DNA of 64,000 nt from Paraburkholderia agricolaris. GTDB lineage: Bacteria > Pseudomonadota > Gammaproteobacteria > Burkholderiales > Burkholderiaceae. The position numbers and the translations under genes were made by a program. Of the stretch, positions 58,946-64,000 are shown one piece after another; position 1 is the first letter of the stretch, and every line of letters begins with the position of its first letter. A model generated the notes under the pieces. That model made no database searches and was not told the origin of the DNA. It worked only from the letters and a program-made list of their open reading frames with translations. The stretch covers positions 372,001 to 436,000 of the forward strand of contig NZ_QPER01000002.1 in the NCBI RefSeq assembly GCF_009455635.1. The letters are read 5' to 3'.

Positions 58946-60706
58946 TTACGGCACCATCCAGCCGAGCACCGGCGTGGACTGGAGGTAGACCAGCAGGCTG
59001 AGCGCCGCGATCATCAGGACCGTCCAGCCAGCCACGCGTCTGAACAACACGCCTTCCTTGCCCATCATGCCGACGGCCACCGCGCCGACCGCGAGGTTCT
59101 GCGGCGATATCGCCTTGCCGACCACGCCGCCCGACGTATTGGCCGCGGTCAACAGAATGTCGGACAGGCCGGTGTGATGGGCGGTGGTGAGTTGCAGCAT
59201 GCCGAACAGCGCATTCGCCGATGTATCCGAGCCGGTGAGGGCGGTTGCGAACCAGCCGAGAATCGGCGACACCGGCGCGAAAGCGGGACCCGCCTTGGCT
59301 GCCCAGATGCCGAGCGTCACGATCTGGCCGGACAGGTTCATCACGTACGCCACGCCGACTACGCAGCACACCGTGAAGACCGCCCAGCGCAGTTCATGAA
59401 GATTCTTCAGATAGGTCCGGGCGGCAACCGGCGCGCTGACCTTAAGGATCGGCGCGGACAGCAAACCGGCGATCAATACGATCGAGCCTGCGGAAAGCAG
59501 CCATTCGAACTTGGCGCTGGTAGCCGATACGGCGGCCCCTTTCGGATCGACCACGTGCAGGCCGGGCCATGCGAACGTCGAGGTGACGACACCCAGTGCG
59601 TGACCGATAAAGCCGATCTGCGTCGCTGCGACGACCAGGATCACGGCGGCGTAGGGTGCGAGCGCGCGCAGGATCTCGGCGCGCGAATCGGGCGCCTGGG
59701 CAGTGTCGGCTGATGCATTGCCGCGCACGGCGGCCGTGTGATGGAACTGCGTGCCCGAGCCCGGCATCGGCATAGTCATGGTGGCGCTGTGGGGCGCACT
59801 CGCGAGGCCATGACCATGGTCGGCGTCGGCACGTTGATGGCCACCGGAATTGACGACGACCGCTCCGGCGCCAGCCAGGTCGGCGCGCAACACGCCCGGC
59901 GACCAGACACGCAGGAACGCGATGGAAACGCCCGCGCAGATCAATGCGGCGACGATGTCGACGAGTTCGACCGGCAGCAGCATCGACCCGGCAAACTGTG
60001 CGAACGCGAACACGATCCCGGTGACGAACGCGAGCGGCCAGACTTCCTTTATGCCACGCCGGCCGTCGACGATGAATACGAGGATCAGCGGAATGAAGAG
60101 CGACAGCAATGGCGTTTGCCGTCCCACCATTACGCTGATCTCATGGACCGGCAAACGGGTGATCTTGGCGAGCACGGTAATGGGCAAACCCAGTGCGCCG
60201 AACGCGACCGGGCTGGTATCCGCGATCAGGCAAACTGCTGCGGCTTTCAACGGCTCGACACCGATCGAAATCAGCAGCACCGCGCAGATTGCGACCGGTG
60301 CACCACCGCCAGCCAGCGCTTCCAGCAACGCGCCGAAGCAGAACGCGATCAACACCGCTTGCACGCGCTGGTCGGCGCTGACGCGGGCGAGCGCGCGCCG
60401 CAGCACGTCGGCGTGGCCGCTTTCCTGAGTCAGCTTGAACAGCCAGATTGCGTTGATGCCAATCCAGATGATCGGGAAGAACCCGATCGCGGCACCTTCG
60501 AGTGCGCCACTGGCTGTTTGTCCAGTGGGCATCCCGTAGACGAAAATCGCGACCGCCACCGACACCGCGAGTGAAGCAAGTGCAGCCCAGCGCGCCTGCA
60601 AGCGCAGGACGCCGAGCAGGACGAACAGGGTGAGCAGGGGAAGGACGGCGAAAAATGCGGAAGCCCCTATCGAGTGCGCGACGGGGTCGAAAATCTGGGT
60701 GTACAT
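58946..60706 (-). CDS. L-lactate permease (LctP) family transporter
   Basis: A 586-residue transporter of the lactate/glycolate permease family with about 13-14 membrane segments. Landmarks are GFFPIIWIGINAIWLFKLTQ, LEALAGGGAPVAICAVLLIS, FGALGLPITVLAKITRLPV, LGWFATALTGSDTSANALFG and ISPQNLAVGAVAVGMMGKEG. The start at 60706 follows AAGGAG. A loop at about residues 310-350 is rich in His and Met (DHGHG, TMTMPMPG, FHH), which I have not seen as usual for the family. It belongs to the LysR-controlled cluster and should import a 2-hydroxy acid for the CoA-transferase and lyase. Confidence 0.9.
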   Translation of the reverse strand: MYTQIFDPVAHSIGASAFFAVLPLLTLFVLLGVLRLQARWAALASLAVSVAVAIFVYGMPTGQTASGALEGAAIGFFPIIWIGINAIWLFKLTQESGHADVLRRALARVSADQRVQAVLIAFCFGALLEALAGGGAPVAICAVLLISIGVEPLKAAAVCLIADTSPVAFGALGLPITVLAKITRLPVHEISVMVGRQTPLLSLFIPLILVFIVDGRRGIKEVWPLAFVTGIVFAFAQFAGSMLLPVELVDIVAALICAGVSIAFLRVWSPGVLRADLAGAGAVVVNSGGHQRADADHGHGLASAPHSATMTMPMPGSGTQFHHTAAVRGNASADTAQAPDSRAEILRALAPYAAVILVVAATQIGFIGHALGVVTSTFAWPGLHVVDPKGAAVSATSAKFEWLLSAGSIVLIAGLLSAPILKVSAPVAARTYLKNLHELRWAVFTVCCVVGVAYVMNLSGQIVTLGIWAAKAGPAFAPVSPILGWFATALTGSDTSANALFGMLQLTTAHHTGLSDILLTAANTSGGVVGKAISPQNLAVGAVAVGMMGKEGVLFRRVAGWTVLMIAALSLLVYLQSTPVLGWMVP

Positions 60707-60825
60707 GCGTCTCCTTCGGGCTCTGTGCGAGCATCTCTTATCGACTGCGAAGGCCACAATGTAGACGCGTGCCGCATCGGCGTGAAATACCGATTGGAGC
60801 TACCGGGTATAGGTGACGCCTATAG

Positions 60826-61761
60826 CTATGCCGTGCCGGCGTCGTTGGGGTGCAGCACACCGGACCAGACGCCGCTTTCGACCAGCTCGGCGACAAGGCG
60901 TGTGACCACCTTCTGAATCGCCAGTGAGGCGGCGCTGGTGGGCAGCGCATTCGGCACACACAAGCCGACGGGACGGCTGATCTCCGGATCGATCAGCCGA
61001 TGGATCAGATGCTGGTCCGCGGTGTTGCGCCCGAATGCATCCGACGAAACGATCGTCACCACCTCGCCCTCGCGCGCGATGGCGAGCATGGTCGGCAGCG
61101 AATCGACATCGGCGACGATATCGGGCTCGATGCCTTCGCGTGCAAAGGCGCGCTCGATCAGCACGCGCAAACCATTCGCCGCGCTCGGTAGAACCATCGG
61201 CACGTTCGCGAGTTGACGCAACGTTACGTCATGCGCCGGGCCGATGCCGGCGATCTGTCCGAACACGAACAGGTTTTCCTCGAACAGCGGATGTACCGAG
61301 ACGCCTCGTGTTTCCGATTCGCGAAACAGGATGGCCATATCGAGGCGCCCGTTCGCCATCAATTCGGCGAGGTATCCGCTCATGCCTTCGACGATCTGCA
61401 AACGGATGCCAGGATAATGACGCCGTACGTAGTTGAACATGGGTAGCGCGAACACGACCGCGACGCTGGTCGGCAAGCCAATCGCAACCTGTCCGGATTC
61501 CGTGCCGTTGACCTGCACCGCGAGGGGAATCTGCGCCATCTGACGGAGCACGTCGCGAGCGCGAAGATAGAGTGCGCGACCGGCTTCGGTCGGCTGGACG
61601 CCCTGGTGACTGCGCAACAGCAGCGTCGTTTTCAGTTCGGTTTCGAGTCCGGCGACCTGCTGGCTAAGCGAAGGCTGCGCCACACAAAGCTGTTCGGCCG
61701 CCTTCGAGAGGCTGCCGCAATCGACGATTGCAACGAAGTATTTGAGCTGGCGGATATCCAT
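60826..61761 (-). CDS. LysR-family regulator of the hydroxy-acid cluster
   Basis: A 311-residue LysR regulator of the Nac/Cbl style: MDIRQLKYFVAIVDCGSLSK, AAEQLCVAQPSLSQQVAGLE and the effector domain with VAIGLPTSVAVVFALPMFNY. Unlike most LysR genes here it lies on the same strand as its presumed targets, 119 bp upstream of the permease start. So it may be co-transcribed with them or regulate the gap promoter. Nac-type members often respond to nitrogen or carbon state, but the effector here is unknown. Confidence 0.87.
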   Translation of the reverse strand: MDIRQLKYFVAIVDCGSLSKAAEQLCVAQPSLSQQVAGLETELKTTLLLRSHQGVQPTEAGRALYLRARDVLRQMAQIPLAVQVNGTESGQVAIGLPTSVAVVFALPMFNYVRRHYPGIRLQIVEGMSGYLAELMANGRLDMAILFRESETRGVSVHPLFEENLFVFGQIAGIGPAHDVTLRQLANVPMVLPSAANGLRVLIERAFAREGIEPDIVADVDSLPTMLAIAREGEVVTIVSSDAFGRNTADQHLIHRLIDPEISRPVGLCVPNALPTSAASLAIQKVVTRLVAELVESGVWSGVLHPNDAGTA

Positions 61762-61914
61762 GCGGGTAGCTTAACGCATGCCTCGAGATATGCCGCGTCG
61801 CGCGGGCAGGCGGAACGCGCGTGCCAGGTTTGCCCCCCAATGGCAAAGGCCTGGAATCTTTTCCGCGCGGACCTTTTCTTCAATCAGCCGCTTTTTAACG
61901 ATGGACTATCGCTA

Positions 61915-62346
61915 CTAGAACCCCCAGCCGCTCACATAGTGTCCGCACGAGTTCTGGTTTATTGCCCCATTGGTTTTCATAATATAACGCGTGATGGCTC
62001 CAGACTTGTCCGTAAAGAATGTCATCACGCAGTCCGTATAGGTCGGCACATAATCGTCGTAGGAGCCTTCCTCGATAATGCCGGGGGTAAGCAGAGTCCG
62101 GTATCCCTTGGTGACGTAATGTCCCGGATGGTAGCCGAAGGTATAGACATACGCGTTTTCCTGGGCGTTCACCTGATAGGCGTTGGGCGTCGCCCCCTTC
62201 CAGGTTGGAAGCATTTCCTTAATGTTATGGCCGACCAGGGCATCCATAGCGTTCCTCGTCGGTGAATAGGGCGATAGCCCCATGCAGCCAGTGAGGGTCA
62301 AGGCGGCGATAGCCGCGATTAACAATGTGAGCTTTCCTGTCAGCAT
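61915..62346 (-). CDS. lipoprotein of unknown function, next to TetR
   Basis: A 143-residue lipoprotein: MLTGKLTLLIAAIAA then the lipobox LTLTGC, so Cys21 is the anchor. The mature chain is rich in Tyr and Gly (YVYTFGYHPGHYVTKGYRTL) and ends with an NSCGHYVSGWGF segment; two Cys (DCVMTFF, NSCGHY) may pair. No family is recognised. It is divergent from the TetR gene, with the operator-like element at 62424 between them, so TetR probably represses it. A lipoprotein under TetR control suggests an envelope stress or toxic-compound response. Confidence 0.75.
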   Translation of the reverse strand: MLTGKLTLLIAAIAALTLTGCMGLSPYSPTRNAMDALVGHNIKEMLPTWKGATPNAYQVNAQENAYVYTFGYHPGHYVTKGYRTLLTPGIIEEGSYDDYVPTYTDCVMTFFTDKSGAITRYIMKTNGAINQNSCGHYVSGWGF

Positions 62347-62423
62347 TATTTTTCTCTCAAAAGGCGCGCCGTTGGCTCGGAAAGCCAGATAGGGTAATTA
62401 AAGTTTTTTACCTATCTTAAGTA

Positions 62424-62452
62424 TATAGATCGTTCTACATTGATGTCAATGA
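62424..62452. promoter_or_regulatory. TetR operator candidate (copy 2)
   Basis: TATAGATCGTTCTAC then ATTGATGTCAATGA lies in the divergent region between the lipoprotein and TetR genes. The same 15-mer occurs at 56017. TAGA-TCGT-TCTA and TTGA-TGTCAA give two dyads, as expected for TetR dimers. Confidence 0.65.
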
Positions 62453-62616
62453 AGCCATGTCAGGCTTGTTTTAAGACCCGCCGAGCATAAAGTTGACGCA
62501 GTATTTTCGATTCGCAGCCGGGATGCCGGATGCGGATGCAGAACTATCGCCATCCGGACAATCCTTGCGGTTCCCGGATGGTAAAATTGTTAAATGGCTT
62601 GCAAAAGGGGGAAAGG

Positions 62617-63189
62617 ATGTCTGTGACCAAGCGCCAGCAGATAGTGAACAAGGCGACGGATCTGTTTTCAAAACATGGCTTTCATCCCGTCGGCGTTGAT
62701 TGGATCATTGACGATTCGGGCGTAGCCAGAATGACCATGTATCGGCATTTTTCGGGCAAGGAAGATCTGATCAGGGAAGTTTTGGAGCAGCGCTACAGCG
62801 TTATCGTGGAGGGCATTGCGCAGCAGATGGCGCCGGCATCGGACGCCACCTCCCGGCTGAAAGCCATCTTTGACTGGTATGAGATATGGTTCCGGAGTCC
62901 TGAATTTGCAGGATGTCTGTTCGAGCGTGCCCTTGCCGAATTCGGCCCCACCTATCCCAAGGTCTCGGAAGTGGCGCTTCGTTACCGCGAGAAGTTGCAG
63001 GGTTGGATGAGCGAGATTCTGCGGGAGATCGTACCGCCACCGGCGGCTGACCAGTTGGCTAGCGTTTGTTTAATGCTGTTGGATGGCGCGACGATCGAAG
63101 CTCGCGCATTCGGCGACCCAACCGTTGCAACGCGGGCCTGGCAGGCAGTGGACCTTCTTCTGCGTCAGACAAAAGACTCACGTCAGTAA
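62617..63189 (+). CDS. TetR-family regulator
   Basis: A 190-residue TetR/AcrR repressor. The start MSVTKRQQIVNKATDLFSKH at 62617 is chosen for GGGGAAAGG upstream. The helix-turn-helix is VDWIIDDSGVARMTMYRHFS (about residues 27-46), followed by GKEDLIREVLEQRY and the C-terminal ligand domain with LFERALAEFGPTYPKVSEVA. It resembles the YcnC/AcrR-type repressors that control efflux or oxidoreductase genes. It is divergent from the lipoprotein gene and convergent with a flavin monooxygenase. Ligand unknown. Confidence 0.88.
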   Translation: MSVTKRQQIVNKATDLFSKHGFHPVGVDWIIDDSGVARMTMYRHFSGKEDLIREVLEQRYSVIVEGIAQQMAPASDATSRLKAIFDWYEIWFRSPEFAGCLFERALAEFGPTYPKVSEVALRYREKLQGWMSEILREIVPPPAADQLASVCLMLLDGATIEARAFGDPTVATRAWQAVDLLLRQTKDSRQ

Positions 63190-63225
63190 TCGAATGTCAC
63201 GCACCCTTCACCTGCGCTGACTCGC

Positions 63226-64000
63226 TCAGGCCGATTCACGCGTATCTTCGGGTTCGCCGAACCAGCGCGACGCGATCTGAGCCGCTTGTTCAAGGTCAGG
63301 GAAAGCCTCACCAGCCCAGGCGACGACCCCATCCGGCCGCACGAGCACCGCGCTCAAGCCAAGCCGATCTTTGGCATCACTTGCGGCATACGTGATCCGG
63401 CCGCTCCAGCGGCTCGCCAGAGTCTGAAGCGATGGTCGAGAGTCAAAGTCCAGAAGCAAGCCTTTTCCGTTTGTGAGAAGTTCGCCGAGCTTCGTCCCGT
63501 CGAGCAACTCGAAATCGGGAGCGCTGCGGCCCACCAGCGGATGGCCGCCGCCAAGCTCGTAGCATAGAGAAACGCCCCACACGCGCCCGGCGAAGTAAGT
63601 CGCGCCGTCACGCGTGTCGATAAGATCGCGGATGATGGCTTCGAGCGCGCGCGAATGCCGGCTCGGCCGCATGAGCGTAACCTGGGCGCGTGACCAGTCA
63701 AGTACTTGCGCCCCCACCGGATGCCGTTCGCTCGAATAGCTGTCGAGCAGACCGGCCGGCGCGTCGCCGCGGATGGTGGCCGCAAGTTTCCATCCAAGGT
63801 TCATCGCGTCGCCAAGCCCAAGGTTGAGCCCCTGGCCGCCCAACGGAGAATGAATGTGCGCGGCGTCGCCCGCGAGCAGCACGCGTCCTTTGCGGTAAGT
63901 CGTGGCCTGGTACGCGCGATCCGTCCAGGTGGTGGCAAGCTTTAGCGCGGTCAAGGTGACGTCGGCGCCGGAGACACGGCGCAACACGGCCTGCACGTGC
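63226..64000 (-). CDS. FAD-dependent aromatic monooxygenase, C-terminal part
   Basis: The 5' end is beyond the right edge; at least 258 residues are visible. The second FAD motif is GRVLLAGDAAHIHSPLGGQG followed by LNLGLGDAMNLGWKLA, the GD...P signature of phenol- and resorcinol-type hydroxylases (PheA/TfdB/MhpA). The last 100 residues form the thioredoxin-like C-terminal domain of that group (GRSAPDFELLDGTKLGELLT, then DRLGLSAVLVRPDGVVAW). These enzymes hydroxylate an aromatic ring or antibiotic with NAD(P)H and O2. It ends 36 bp after the convergent TetR stop. Substrate cannot be judged without the N-terminus. Confidence 0.85.
   Translation of the reverse strand, partial: HVQAVLRRVSGADVTLTALKLATTWTDRAYQATTYRKGRVLLAGDAAHIHSPLGGQGLNLGLGDAMNLGWKLAATIRGDAPAGLLDSYSSERHPVGAQVLDWSRAQVTLMRPSRHSRALEAIIRDLIDTRDGATYFAGRVWGVSLCYELGGGHPLVGRSAPDFELLDGTKLGELLTNGKGLLLDFDSRPSLQTLASRWSGRITYAASDAKDRLGLSAVLVRPDGVVAWAGEAFPDLEQAAQIASRWFGEPEDTRESA

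Noticed and set aside
58045-59713. Two long plus-strand frames running through the 12-bp tandem repeat
   Set aside because: They are antisense to the CoA-transferase and permease genes. The repeat is open in all frames because its length is a multiple of three and it contains no stop, so length alone means nothing.
1-64000. tRNA, rRNA and replication-origin features
   Set aside because: Looked for T-loop GGTTCGANTCC-type boxes, rRNA segments and DnaA-box clusters on both strands; none was convincing.

Overview
The window looks like chromosomal DNA of a Burkholderia-type betaproteobacterium, most likely Paraburkholderia or Caballeronia. This rests on the high GC content, the many LysR regulators next to small catabolic operons, the Burkholderia-type porins, the IS1182-family element and the protein sequences themselves. 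No rRNA, tRNA or CRISPR array was seen. The organisation is that of a metabolically versatile soil or plant-associated genome with accessory segments that have been partly broken up by insertion sequences and dispersed repeats.

Layout. (1) 1-6663: a sulfur amino-acid uptake and breakdown operon on the minus strand (periplasmic binding protein, two permeases, ATPase, cysteine dioxygenase-like cupin, four-domain rhodanese, start of a Cys/Met PLP lyase), with a divergent LysR regulator. (2) 6664-9969: sparse DNA with a strongly structured RNA leader before a small gene, a lipoprotein and a small membrane protein. (3) 9899-16728: an IclR-type regulon. An HD-domain metalloenzyme, an MFS carboxylate transporter, an IclR regulator and a three-gene CoA operon (two hot-dog proteins plus an ADP-forming acyl-CoA synthetase) are linked by the same 19-bp palindrome in front of both operons. 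(4) 17043-22683: gene remnants, a LysR regulator with a divergent ThDP-dependent 2-oxo-acid decarboxylase, a truncated IS1182 transposase fused to a beheaded porin, and an alpha/beta hydrolase. (5) 22977-25121: small genes mixed with dispersed repeats. (6) 25504-33669: LysR plus a tightly packed six-gene operon (aldehyde dehydrogenase, M19 dipeptidase-like protein, BCCT transporter, an unrecognised 590-residue protein, a DUF3726-like protein, RidA). It looks like an uptake and catabolic pathway for a betaine-like compound.

(7) 33757-44065: an accessory zone with a decayed L,D-transpeptidase-type T6SS effector, its probable membrane immunity gene, several immunity-like orphan genes, a complete IS1182-family element, PhzF-like and lipocalin-like genes. 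(8) 44312-50569: a complete porin, a pair of secreted proteins, an orphan gene, a second copy of a 113-bp repeat and a class V aminotransferase. (9) 50893-53962: a Bcr/CflA efflux pump preceded by a 16-codon leader peptide, a competing hairpin and an intrinsic terminator (a likely translation-sensing attenuator), then the RNA helicase RhlE. (10) 54000-64000: LysR; a BamE-like lipoprotein; a LysR-LctP-CaiB-CitE cluster suited to CoA activation and cleavage of a hydroxy-dicarboxylic acid such as citramalate or malate, interrupted by ten perfect copies of a 12-bp tandem repeat; a lipoprotein and TetR pair; and a partial flavin monooxygenase.

The most unusual features are the attenuator at 50893-51053, the nested RNA structure at 6838-7001, the 26543-33669 operon with its unrecognised 590-residue member, and the shared operators at 9899/16708 and 56017/62424. 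All function assignments come from reading the sequence; no database search was run.
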